Shown here in pieces: positions 33,087 to 40,325 of a stretch of DNA of 64,000 nt. A program made the position numbers and the translations under genes. Where the stretch lies: contig NZ_BAFX01000080.1 in assembly GCF_000308815.1 (NCBI RefSeq), positions 62,001 through 126,000 on the forward strand, written 5' to 3'. Source of the stretch: Nocardia concava NBRC 100430. GTDB lineage: Bacteria; Actinomycetota; Actinomycetes; Mycobacteriales; Mycobacteriaceae. Under the pieces are notes generated by a model. The model was not told the origin of the DNA, searched no databases, and was given only the letters and a program-made list of their open reading frames with translations. Position 1 is the stretch's first letter. Each line of letters starts with the position of its first letter.

Positions 33087-33971
33087 TCAGTCGAGCAGTG
33101 TATCGCCGCGGACCTCGCCGACGGCCAGATGATCCGCCGATACCCGCCCGAACAGCTGCCGGGTCCGCTCGGCCGTGCCGATCAGTCCCGGTGTATCGCT
33201 GTAGGCGAAGATCGCCGAATGCCGTTGCACCGTCCCGCCTACCGGCGCGACCCGATGCAACGAAAACCTCCCCTGGAACAGCTGCAAATCCCCCGGCCGC
33301 AGCTCCAGCCGCTTGATGAAGCCCTCGCCGTGCCCGGTGAGCACCGCGTTCACGTCCGCGAAGTGCTCCGCCTCCCGCGACCGGATGTTCGGGCAATACT
33401 CGAACACCCCACCGCATTCCGGCTCCTGGGTGAGCATGCTGACCGTGAACTCGTTGGTGTCGAAGTGCCAGGGATGCGACATCCCCGGCGCGACCACATT
33501 GAGGCACAGCCCCGCGAACGGATCGGTGTACTCGTGCAGTTCCGCCAGCCCGAAGCAATCCGCCACGAACCGCTGGAACCGCTCGTCCACATACAGCCGA
33601 TGGATCACCGCATCCACGGGAATGAGATCCCTTGCCACGAAGGCATTTCCACGCCGCAGCACGATGCGCGCGGGATGATCCTCCGGCAGGTCGGCATCCA
33701 GCGGAATGTTGTAGGCGTTGACGTTCTCCACGGTGTAATACGCATGCGGAGCCAGCAGCACCCCCTCACTCCGCAAGGTGCCCAGCAACTCCCGCCGAAT
33801 GAACCCGGGCAATACGCAGCACCCATCCGCCGCGAGCTCTTCCCGAGCCGCCCGAACGGCCGCGTTCCACCCGTCGCTCCCCGGCGAATCCAGCGGATAC
33901 TTCTCGAAATCCACCCCGGGCACATGCCCGCCGGCGTCCTGCGCGTCGACCCAACCCCCAACCGCAACCAT
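33087..33971 (-). CDS. HalD/BesD-family Fe(II)/2-oxoglutarate oxygenase (hydroxylase type)
   Basis: 294 aa if started at ATG 33971; ATGs at 33980 and 34052 are in frame and the true start is uncertain, since conservation begins near VDFEKYPLD. The iron site is His169-x-Asp171 (HPWHFDTNEF) with the distal His239 (FSLHRVAP), and Arg250 (RHSAIF) is placed to bind 2-oxoglutarate. GVFEYCPNIRS and LRPGDLQLFQGRFSL match the BesD/HalD amino-acid oxygenase family. Halogenases of the family replace the Asp by Gly; the Asp here predicts hydroxylation. It is co-transcribed with a methyltransferase gene. The substrate, possibly a free polar amino acid, is inferred from relatives. Confidence 0.8.
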   Translation of the reverse strand: MVAVGGWVDAQDAGGHVPGVDFEKYPLDSPGSDGWNAAVRAAREELAADGCCVLPGFIRRELLGTLRSEGVLLAPHAYYTVENVNAYNIPLDADLPEDHPARIVLRRGNAFVARDLIPVDAVIHRLYVDERFQRFVADCFGLAELHEYTDPFAGLCLNVVAPGMSHPWHFDTNEFTVSMLTQEPECGGVFEYCPNIRSREAEHFADVNAVLTGHGEGFIKRLELRPGDLQLFQGRFSLHRVAPVGGTVQRHSAIFAYSDTPGLIGTAERTRQLFGRVSADHLAVGEVRGDTLLD

Positions 33972-34165
33972 GCCGCCCATTCTTGCCGCCCGCCCCCGCG
34001 ACACGCCCGAGATAACCCCCGATTGTGAATACTCACTTTTCCTGTGCCCCACGAGTTTTGATGTGAGACCATCCGCCCGGTTTCATGCCGAAAAGCCGTA
34101 CGCACAGGTGTGCGCACATCTGCTCGACCGTTCTCTCACCTGCGTAACAACACGATTCAGGGGCT

Positions 34166-34193
34166 TTGACAGCCCGGCCCGGGCGGGTACACC
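34166..34193 (+). promoter_or_regulatory. possible promoter of the TOPRIM-domain gene
   Basis: TTGACA (34166-34171) is followed after 16 bp by TACACC (34188-34193), with the ATG at 34214. The -35 is a consensus match; the -10 is weak. Confidence 0.45.
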
Positions 34194-34213
34194 GGTAGTG
34201 AGAGGACCGGCGT

Positions 34214-35128
34214 ATGGGTAGTAGCGGATCGTGGGAGACCATCAACCGGGCGCTGTATCGGGTGTCGGGGCCGGGGAGGCGCGGGACCGAGTGGACTACG
34301 TATTTGTGCCCGGTGCATGAGGCGGACGGGCGGCGACATCGGCCCTCACTCGGGGTGGTTTACAACCTGCAACGGCAGAAGACGGTGATCCGGTGTTTTG
34401 CGGGATGTTCCGATGAGGAGGTGTTGGAGCGGCTCGGGTTGGGGGTGCGGGATTTGTTCGATGGGCCGCCACCACCCCGGGGATCGGTGACGCGGGAGAC
34501 TGCTGAGCCGGGGTTGGCGGATCGGGCGATTTTGGCTGCGGGGCTGCCACTTTCGGCGCCGAAGCCGGATTTCGGGCCGCCGATCAGGCGACCTCGGCGG
34601 GTGGCCGCCTATATCTATCGATGGCCCGACGGGAGTCCGGCCGGGTGTGTGTTCCGGGTTCGGACCCTGCATCGGCAAGGGTATGTGAAGACCTTCTATC
34701 AGCAGCGGCGTACCGAAACCGGCTGGGAGTACGGTGGATTCGCGCATCTTCCGTTCCACCTGCCGGAAGTGATCAAAGCGGTGCGGGAGGGCCGGGACAT
34801 CTTCGTCTGCGAGGGTGAGGCCGACGTACTCACGGCCACGCATGCCGGGCTGACCGCCACCTGCAATGCGGGCGGCGCGAACGGCTGGCACTCCGACCAC
34901 GCCGAATGGCTGCGCCGGGCGCATCGGGTGTGGATCATCGCCGATCGGGACGCTCCCGGATACCGGCATGCGGCGAAAGTGGCTGAATCGCTGAATGATT
35001 CGGTGAACGAGTTGCGGGTGGTGCAGGCTCGGGACGGGAAGGATCTGACCGATCACTGCAATGCGGGGCATCAGATTTCGGAGTTGGATCCGGTGCCGGT
35101 ACTCGACGAGCACTATCGGCGGATGTGA
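34214..35128 (+). CDS. lone zinc-finger/TOPRIM (DnaG-like) protein
   Basis: 304 aa. The N-terminus has a CHC2-type zinc-binding pattern (CPVHEADGRR ... IRCFAGC), as in DnaG-type primases. The C-terminal half is a TOPRIM fold with IFVCEGEADVLTA (catalytic Glu) and VWIIADRDAPGYRHA (D-x-D). The RNA-polymerase core of a true primase is absent, so it resembles the small primase/helicase-associated proteins of phages, plasmids and integrative elements. No replication gene or integrase is nearby. Codon usage appears richer in GGG, GAT and TTT than its neighbours, suggesting transfer. It ends 1 bp from the convergent WYL regulator. Confidence 0.78.
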   Translation: MGSSGSWETINRALYRVSGPGRRGTEWTTYLCPVHEADGRRHRPSLGVVYNLQRQKTVIRCFAGCSDEEVLERLGLGVRDLFDGPPPPRGSVTRETAEPGLADRAILAAGLPLSAPKPDFGPPIRRPRRVAAYIYRWPDGSPAGCVFRVRTLHRQGYVKTFYQQRRTETGWEYGGFAHLPFHLPEVIKAVREGRDIFVCEGEADVLTATHAGLTATCNAGGANGWHSDHAEWLRRAHRVWIIADRDAPGYRHAAKVAESLNDSVNELRVVQARDGKDLTDHCNAGHQISELDPVPVLDEHYRRM

Positions 35129-35129
35129 G

Positions 35130-36083
35130 TCAGGACGAGACCGCGCGCTGGTAGCGGGCGATCAGGGTGCGCAGGGCCGCGACCAGTTCCGGGGAGTCGA
35201 CGATCTCGAAGTCGGCGTTGAGCAGGCCCAGGTAGAGGACCAGCATTTCGGGGTGGTCGGAGCCCGGTTCGAAGGCGCAGCGCTCGGGGCCGAGTTCTTC
35301 GATGTTCATGGTGATCGGGAGGCGGGCGCGGACGTGGGAGGCGGGCGCGTGGACTATGACGCGGGCGCGGAAGCGCCAGGTGGCCTGGGCTACTCCGCGT
35401 TCCACGTAGGAGGCGATCTCACGGTCGGGTGGCAGCGCGCGGGGTGTGAAGCGCGGGCCGGCGGGGGTGCGCGGGTCCATGCGGTCGACGCGGAAGGTGC
35501 GCCAGTCGGTGCGGTCGAGGTCCCAGGCCAGCAGGTACCAGCGCTGATTGTGGTTGACCAGGCGGTAGGGCTCGACGGAGCGGCGGGCGGACGCGCCGGA
35601 GTGGGTGGCGTAGTCGAAGCGGAGGCGTTCGTGATCGCGGCAGGCGGCGGCGATGGCGGTGAGGGTGTCGGGGCTGACGCGGGGGCCACGCATGGGGACG
35701 GGCAGCGCGTGCTGGAAGGCGCTGACGCGGTGGCGCAGCCGCGACGGCAGGATCTGCTGGAGTTTGGTCAGGGCGCGCAGCGAGGTCTCCTCGATGCCGA
35801 GGATGGAACCGCTTGCGGCGGTGCGTAATCCGACCGCCACCGCGACGGCCTCGTCGTCGTCGAGCAGCAGCGGCGGCAACGCCCCTGTGGTGCCGAGCCG
35901 GTAGCCGCCGTCCACACCGGGGCGGGCTTCGACCGGATACCCGAGTTCCCGCAGTCGTTCCATGTCCTTGCGGACGGTGCGCGGGGTGACGTCCAGGCGG
36001 GCGGCCAGCTCGCCCCCGGTCCAGTCGCGACGGGATTGCAGCAGCGACAGCAGGCGCAGCAGCCGAGCGGAGGTTTCCAACAT
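35130..36083 (-). CDS. WYL-domain transcriptional regulator (DeoR-like HTH)
   Basis: 317 aa. The N-terminal winged helix reads LLRLLSLLQSRRDWTGGELA followed by ARLDVTPRTVRKDMERLRELG. The WYL domain (~140-230) shows EPYRLVNHNQRWYLLAWD and FRVDRM, and a WCX-type C-terminal part follows. Such regulators bind small ligands or nucleic acid through the WYL pocket. It is divergent from the epoxide hydrolase gene with a near-perfect inverted repeat between them, so autoregulation and control of that gene are likely. Confidence 0.87.
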   Translation of the reverse strand: MLETSARLLRLLSLLQSRRDWTGGELAARLDVTPRTVRKDMERLRELGYPVEARPGVDGGYRLGTTGALPPLLLDDDEAVAVAVGLRTAASGSILGIEETSLRALTKLQQILPSRLRHRVSAFQHALPVPMRGPRVSPDTLTAIAAACRDHERLRFDYATHSGASARRSVEPYRLVNHNQRWYLLAWDLDRTDWRTFRVDRMDPRTPAGPRFTPRALPPDREIASYVERGVAQATWRFRARVIVHAPASHVRARLPITMNIEELGPERCAFEPGSDHPEMLVLYLGLLNADFEIVDSPELVAALRTLIARYQRAVSS

Positions 36084-36102
36084 TCCCAGATGCTATCCGC
36101 CA

Positions 36103-36127
36103 ATTGCGGAACAAAACGTTCCTCAAT
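36103..36127. promoter_or_regulatory. inverted repeat, candidate WYL-regulator operator
   Basis: ATTGCGGAAC (36103-36112) and GTTCCTCAAT (36118-36127) are inverted repeats with one mismatch and a 5-nt spacer. They lie 20 bp upstream of the WYL gene start and 74 bp upstream of the hydrolase. Confidence 0.55.
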
Positions 36128-36200
36128 GGCTCCTACCTTGGGTTTCAAGCGCAAGATGAAGAGCCTCGGAAGAGATCTTCCCAGTGAACGGAACACCTTG

Positions 36201-37325
36201 ATGAGCACCGAGATTCGCCCCTTCACCCTCGATATCCCCCAGTCCGACCTGGATTACCTGCACGACCGCCTGGCCCATGCGCGCTGGGCCGCCCAGATCC
36301 CCGGCACCGGATGGGAGCGCGGCATCCCCGAATCGAATCTGCGCGAGCTGGCCGACTACTGGCGCACCGAATTCGATTGGCGTGCACAGGAAGCCAAGCT
36401 GAATGCCTTCGGCCAGTTCACCACCGAGATCGACGGCCAGCAGATCCACTTCCTGCACGTCCGCTCCGAGCATCCCGATGCGCAGCCGCTGCTCATCACC
36501 CACGGTTTCCCCAGCTCGATCGCCGAGTTCATGGGCCTGATCACCCTCCTGACCGATCCCACCGAGGGCCAGGCCTTCCATGTGGTGGCCCCGTCACTGC
36601 CCGGCTACACCCTCTCCACCCCGCTCAGCGCGACCGGTTGGACCATGGCCCGCACCGCCCGCGCCTGGATCGAACTCATGGCCCGCCTCGGCTACGACCG
36701 CTACGGCGTGCACGGCGGCGATGTCGGCGGCGGCGTCTCCGGCCTGGTCGCGGCGCTCGACGGCGAGCATGTGACGGGAGTCCACGTGGTCACCGACCCC
36801 ATGACCGCGGCCAATGTCGCCACCTTCCTGCCCGGACTGGCCGACCGCCTCGACCCCAACGATCCGATCGACAAGGTCATCCTCGACCGGATGGACGCCT
36901 TCCGGCGCGAGGGCTCCGGCTACCTGGCGATCCAGAACTCCCGCCCCCAGACCATCGGCTACGGCCTGGTGGACTCCCCCTTGCTCCAATTGGCCTGGAT
37001 CGCCGAGAAATTCGAGAACTGGACCGATCTCCCCATCGACCGCGACCAGCTGCTGACCACCGTCAGCCTCTACTGGTTCACCGCCTCCGGCGTCTCGGCC
37101 GCCCACACCCTCTACGAGCAGGCCCACTCCACCGAATGGGGCGCTCCCCCGTCGGTCCCCCAGGGCTTCGCCGTCTTCGGCGCCGACGAGACCGTCCGCC
37201 GCGTCGTCCCCGCCCCGGCCGATGCCCACTGGACCGAATTCGAACGCGGCCTGCACTTCCCGGCCATGGAGGATCCGGCCAACCTGGCCGGTGACCTGCG
37301 AGCCTTCTTCGGCCCGCTGCGCTGA
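36201..37325 (+). CDS. epoxide hydrolase (EHN-type alpha/beta hydrolase)
   Basis: 374 aa from ATG 36201; the longer frame crosses the operator. The N-terminal EHN domain begins IRPFTLDIPQSDLDYLHDRL. The catalytic domain has the HGFPSS oxyanion motif, nucleophile Asp in GVHGGDVGGGVSG, and the catalytic His near the end in ERGLHFPAMEDP. This is the microsomal/juvenile-hormone-type epoxide hydrolase lineage found in many actinobacteria. It opens epoxides to diols; the substrate is unknown. It is probably controlled by the divergent WYL regulator. Confidence 0.88.
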   Translation: MSTEIRPFTLDIPQSDLDYLHDRLAHARWAAQIPGTGWERGIPESNLRELADYWRTEFDWRAQEAKLNAFGQFTTEIDGQQIHFLHVRSEHPDAQPLLITHGFPSSIAEFMGLITLLTDPTEGQAFHVVAPSLPGYTLSTPLSATGWTMARTARAWIELMARLGYDRYGVHGGDVGGGVSGLVAALDGEHVTGVHVVTDPMTAANVATFLPGLADRLDPNDPIDKVILDRMDAFRREGSGYLAIQNSRPQTIGYGLVDSPLLQLAWIAEKFENWTDLPIDRDQLLTTVSLYWFTASGVSAAHTLYEQAHSTEWGAPPSVPQGFAVFGADETVRRVVPAPADAHWTEFERGLHFPAMEDPANLAGDLRAFFGPLR

Positions 37326-37340
37326 CCTTCCAAACCCGTT

Positions 37341-37368
37341 ACCGGCCCGGCGTTTTCGCCGGGCCGGT
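37341..37368. terminator. hairpin terminator between epoxide hydrolase and YjbR genes
   Basis: ACCGGCCCGGCG (37341-37352) pairs exactly with 37357-37368 around a TTTT loop, seven bases before the stop of the convergent gene. Confidence 0.85.
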
Positions 37369-37374
37369 CTCGCG

Positions 37375-37743
37375 TCATTCCGAGGCGACGCGCCGATCGA
37401 GTTCGCCCACAAGCCGTTTCGTGGCCACCGTGCGGTAGGCGTCCTCGACGATCTCCCCGATCTCGCCCCAGTCCACCGCCACATCCAGATACACCCCGAG
37501 CCAGCCCCGATGCCCCACATACGGTGGGCGGAAGAAGCGGTCCGGCTCTGCGGCCACCAGTTCCTCCTGCACCCCGGCCGGTGCGGCACACCAGAATCCG
37601 AGCCGGTCGTCGTGGTGATGGTCGGCGAACATGACGAACATCTTCTTGCCGCCCGCGAACCAGCACGGCTCACCGTGGCTGAGCTTCTCGGTCACCTCCG
37701 GCAGCCCGGCACAGACCTCGCGCAGCCGCTCCTGAACGTCCAT
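37375..37743 (-). CDS. MmcQ/YjbR family DNA-binding-like protein
   Basis: 122 aa, the usual size. The pattern LPEVTEKLSHGEPCWFAGGKKMFVMF followed by RPPYVGHRGWLGVYLD is typical of YjbR (CyaY-like fold). The family has been proposed to bind DNA, but the function is not established. It lies downstream of the HAD phosphatase gene (55-bp gap, same strand) and may share its transcript. Confidence 0.82.
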   Translation of the reverse strand: MDVQERLREVCAGLPEVTEKLSHGEPCWFAGGKKMFVMFADHHHDDRLGFWCAAPAGVQEELVAAEPDRFFRPPYVGHRGWLGVYLDVAVDWGEIGEIVEDAYRTVATKRLVGELDRRVASE

Positions 37744-37798
37744 ATCCGCAGGCTAGACCATCGCGGTCGCCGAGGCCTTGGACGGATGGGAACGCGGT

Positions 37799-38473
37799 TC
37801 AGGAGGCGGCGTGCGCGCGCAGCAGGTCTTCCAGGTCCGGGACGGTGAGCCCGACGAGGCTCTCCCGGAAGGTGCGGCCGGGCGCGTCCGGCACCGGAAC
37901 CTCGCACGGCACCACCAGCAGGGCGCAGCCCGCCGCCTGTGCCGCGATCGATCCGGTCGGCGAATCCTCGATGGCCACAGCGTGATTCGGGTCGACGCCG
38001 AGCAGCTCAGCCGCGCGCAGGTACAGATCCGGGGCGGGCTTGCCGTGCGACACCTCGTCGGCGCAGACGGTGGCTCCGAAGAACTCGCGGCCGATGGTGT
38101 CCAGGCCGAACTCCGTCAGGGAACGCTTGGTATTGGTCACCAGGGCCATCGGAATTCCGGCCGCGCGCACCATTTCCAGTGCCTCGCGCGCACCCGGCCG
38201 CCACGGCACCGGCCCGTGGAACAACTCGGTCACCCGGGCCTCCATCCACTCCGAGCCGTGCGCGACCGTCTCCGCCGTGTGCTCGATGCCCAACCCCTCG
38301 AACAGAATCCGGAACGCGTTGGGCCCGGACGCCCCGATCAGCGCGTGCCGGACCTCCTCGGTCAGCTCGCGCCCGTACTCTCCCGCCAGCTCACGCAATG
38401 CCATGTCCCAGAGCTTCTCCGAGTCCAGCAGCGTGCCGTCCATATCCCACAACACCGCGTTCAATCGCGCCAC
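37799..38473 (-). CDS. HAD-superfamily phosphatase (subfamily IA)
   Basis: 224 aa from GTG 38473, chosen because GGAGGGAG lies nine bases upstream; the upstream ATG at 38494 would put this RBS inside the gene. HAD motifs: DMDGTLLDSE (I), VTNTKRS (II), GKPAPDLYLRAAELLG (III) and AIEDSPTG (IV). A helical cap (residues ~20-85) follows motif I, as in beta-phosphoglucomutase- and phosphoglycolate-phosphatase-like enzymes. The substrate is likely a small phosphate ester. Confidence 0.86.
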   Translation of the reverse strand: MARLNAVLWDMDGTLLDSEKLWDMALRELAGEYGRELTEEVRHALIGASGPNAFRILFEGLGIEHTAETVAHGSEWMEARVTELFHGPVPWRPGAREALEMVRAAGIPMALVTNTKRSLTEFGLDTIGREFFGATVCADEVSHGKPAPDLYLRAAELLGVDPNHAVAIEDSPTGSIAAQAAGCALLVVPCEVPVPDAPGRTFRESLVGLTVPDLEDLLRAHAAS

Positions 38474-38500
38474 CGACTCGCACTCCCTCCACATAACCCG

Positions 38501-38534
38501 GAACCGGCCCCACCCATTGAGGTGGAGCCGGTTC
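38501..38534 (-). terminator. hairpin terminator downstream of the Ser/Thr kinase gene
   Basis: GAACCGGC-C-CCACC (38501-38514) pairs with GGTGG-A-GCCGGTTC (38521-38534) with one internal mismatch and a 6-nt loop, 30 bp beyond the kinase stop. Confidence 0.75.
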
Positions 38535-38564
38535 AGACTATCGGGGCCGGGGGTCGCGGGCTGA

Positions 38565-40247
38565 TCAGAGGCCCGAGGCGGCGATCACCTGACGACCGCC
38601 CGAGGAATCCACCTGGATCCACCGGTTCTCGCTGCTGACCTGTCCGTTCTTCAGCACATAGGTGAGGGATACGACCGCCCGGTTGTCACCGCTGGGAGTG
38701 ATCGCGCCCACGCTGACCGACGAGATGCTGCCCCAGAACGAGGCGTAGCTGTTGTACCCGCCCGTGGAGGACTGGTAGCCGGGCGAGAGCATCGCCCACG
38801 CGCCGCTCACATTGCCGGGCAGCATGCCGTAGTAGCTCTGGATGAACGAGGTCACCGAGGTGGGCGGCGGGGCCGGCGGCGTGGTCGTGGGTGCGGGCGT
38901 GGTGCTCGGACGCGCCGACGGACTCGGTGTCGCCGAGGACGACGGGGCCGGTGTCGTGGTCGGCGCGTGTGTCGCCCCGCCCGCCTGGCCTTCGCGCGTG
39001 GGCTGGTTGCCGCCCGCGGCGGGGCCGAGGTTCTCGGGCACCGAGGTCTCCGGCACGGTCGCGGGAGTCGTGATCGAGCTGCCGCCTCCGGCCTGCGGCG
39101 TATTGCCGCCACCGCCATTGCGGCTCACCGCGATCCCGATCACCGTGGCCACGATCAGCGCCGCCACCACACCCACGGCGGCGAGCGCCACCTGTCGCGG
39201 ATTCCGTTCCCCGCCACCGGTTTTCGCACCACCGGCAGCACCGGGAGGCGGCACCCGGGGCACCGTACCGCGCGGACCCTCGTTCATGTCGACATGCACG
39301 GTCGGGTCGGCCGCATTGCTGGGCGCACCGGTGCGCGAGGTGGAGAGCACCGTGGTCTTGGCCGAACTGTCCACGGCCGCGGCCACCGGCGGCAGCACCT
39401 TGGTCTGCTGGATCGGCGCGGCCGGGGCCCGCCCCTCCGCAACCGCGTGCAGCCGTTCCGCCGCCTGCGTCATGGTCGGCCGGTCGTCGGCCTCGGCGGC
39501 CAGCAGATCCATCAGCACCGGCGCCAGTGCCGCCGCGTGCGCGGGCCGCGGCACCTGGGCGCGCGCCACCGAGTGCAGCACGGCCAGCGGGTTGTCGCCC
39601 TCACCGAACGGCGGCTTCCCCTCGACCGCCGCGTAAAGCGTTGAGCCCAAGGCGAATACGTCCGAAGCCGGTTCCGGGTTCTCCCCGCGCGCCACCTCGG
39701 GCGACAGGTAGGCGGGCGTGCCCGCCAGGAACCCGGTCGAGGTGACCGTGACATCCCCGGTCGCCCGCGAGATGCCGAAGTCGGTGATCTTCACCGTCCC
39801 GTCGTCGGCCACCAGAATGTTGGCGGGCTTGACGTCGCGGTGCACGATCCCGGCCTTGTGGGCCGCGGCCAGCGCCTCGGCCACCTTGGCCCCGATCCGG
39901 GCCACCTCGACCGGGGCGAGCTTGCCCTTCTCCCGCATCAGCGCCGCCAGGCTCACGGCGTCCACGTATTCCATGACCAGCCAGGGCTGGCCGTCCTCCT
40001 CCGCCACGTCGAACACCGTGACGGCATTGGGGTGGTGCAGGCGCGCCGCGATGCGCCCCTCACGCATCGCCCGCATCCTGGCCTCGACGGCCTGCGACCT
40101 GGTCAGCCCCGGTGTCAACAGCAACTGCTTGACCGCGACGGTGCGTCGCAGCCGCACATCGGTCGCGCGCCACACGACCCCCATCGCACCGGTGCCGATC
40201 GGATCCGTTAGTCGGTACCGCCCCGCAATCAGCCGGTCTGCGCTCAT
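38565..40247 (-). CDS. transmembrane Ser/Thr protein kinase (PknB-like)
   Basis: 560 aa; ATG at 40247 with AGGAGGGG upstream. The Hanks-type kinase domain (8-~275) has the Gly loop GTGAMGVVW, Lys40, HRDVKPANIL with Asp138, DFG at 156-158, and GTPAYLSPE. A Pro/Ala juxtamembrane region, one membrane helix (ALAAVGVVAALIVATVIGIAV, ~350-372), a long Thr/Pro/Ser-rich spacer and a ~100-residue extracytoplasmic domain follow (SFIQSYYGMLPGNVSGAWAM). There are no PASTA repeats, so the sensed signal differs from PknB. The exterior domain resembles NTF2/SH3-like sensor modules of other actinobacterial kinases. It lies next to metH, 78 bp away. Confidence 0.92.
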   Translation of the reverse strand: MSADRLIAGRYRLTDPIGTGAMGVVWRATDVRLRRTVAVKQLLLTPGLTRSQAVEARMRAMREGRIAARLHHPNAVTVFDVAEEDGQPWLVMEYVDAVSLAALMREKGKLAPVEVARIGAKVAEALAAAHKAGIVHRDVKPANILVADDGTVKITDFGISRATGDVTVTSTGFLAGTPAYLSPEVARGENPEPASDVFALGSTLYAAVEGKPPFGEGDNPLAVLHSVARAQVPRPAHAAALAPVLMDLLAAEADDRPTMTQAAERLHAVAEGRAPAAPIQQTKVLPPVAAAVDSSAKTTVLSTSRTGAPSNAADPTVHVDMNEGPRGTVPRVPPPGAAGGAKTGGGERNPRQVALAAVGVVAALIVATVIGIAVSRNGGGGNTPQAGGGSSITTPATVPETSVPENLGPAAGGNQPTREGQAGGATHAPTTTPAPSSSATPSPSARPSTTPAPTTTPPAPPPTSVTSFIQSYYGMLPGNVSGAWAMLSPGYQSSTGGYNSYASFWGSISSVSVGAITPSGDNRAVVSLTYVLKNGQVSSENRWIQVDSSGGRQVIAASGL

Positions 40248-40325
40248 GTGGTTGTGCCCCTCCTGCAAGCTTTCGCGCCGAGCACCCTGCAACGCTGCGC
40301 GAAAGCCCGGAAACCTCTGGAAATA

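Noticed and set aside
33087..33971. Radical halogenase function for the BesD-family protein
   Set aside because: The iron-site residue is Asp (His-x-Asp), whereas halogenases of the family have Gly there to make room for chloride.
34214..35128. A complete DnaG primase
   Set aside because: The RNA-polymerase core and C-terminal helicase-binding domain are missing, and the length is half that of DnaG.
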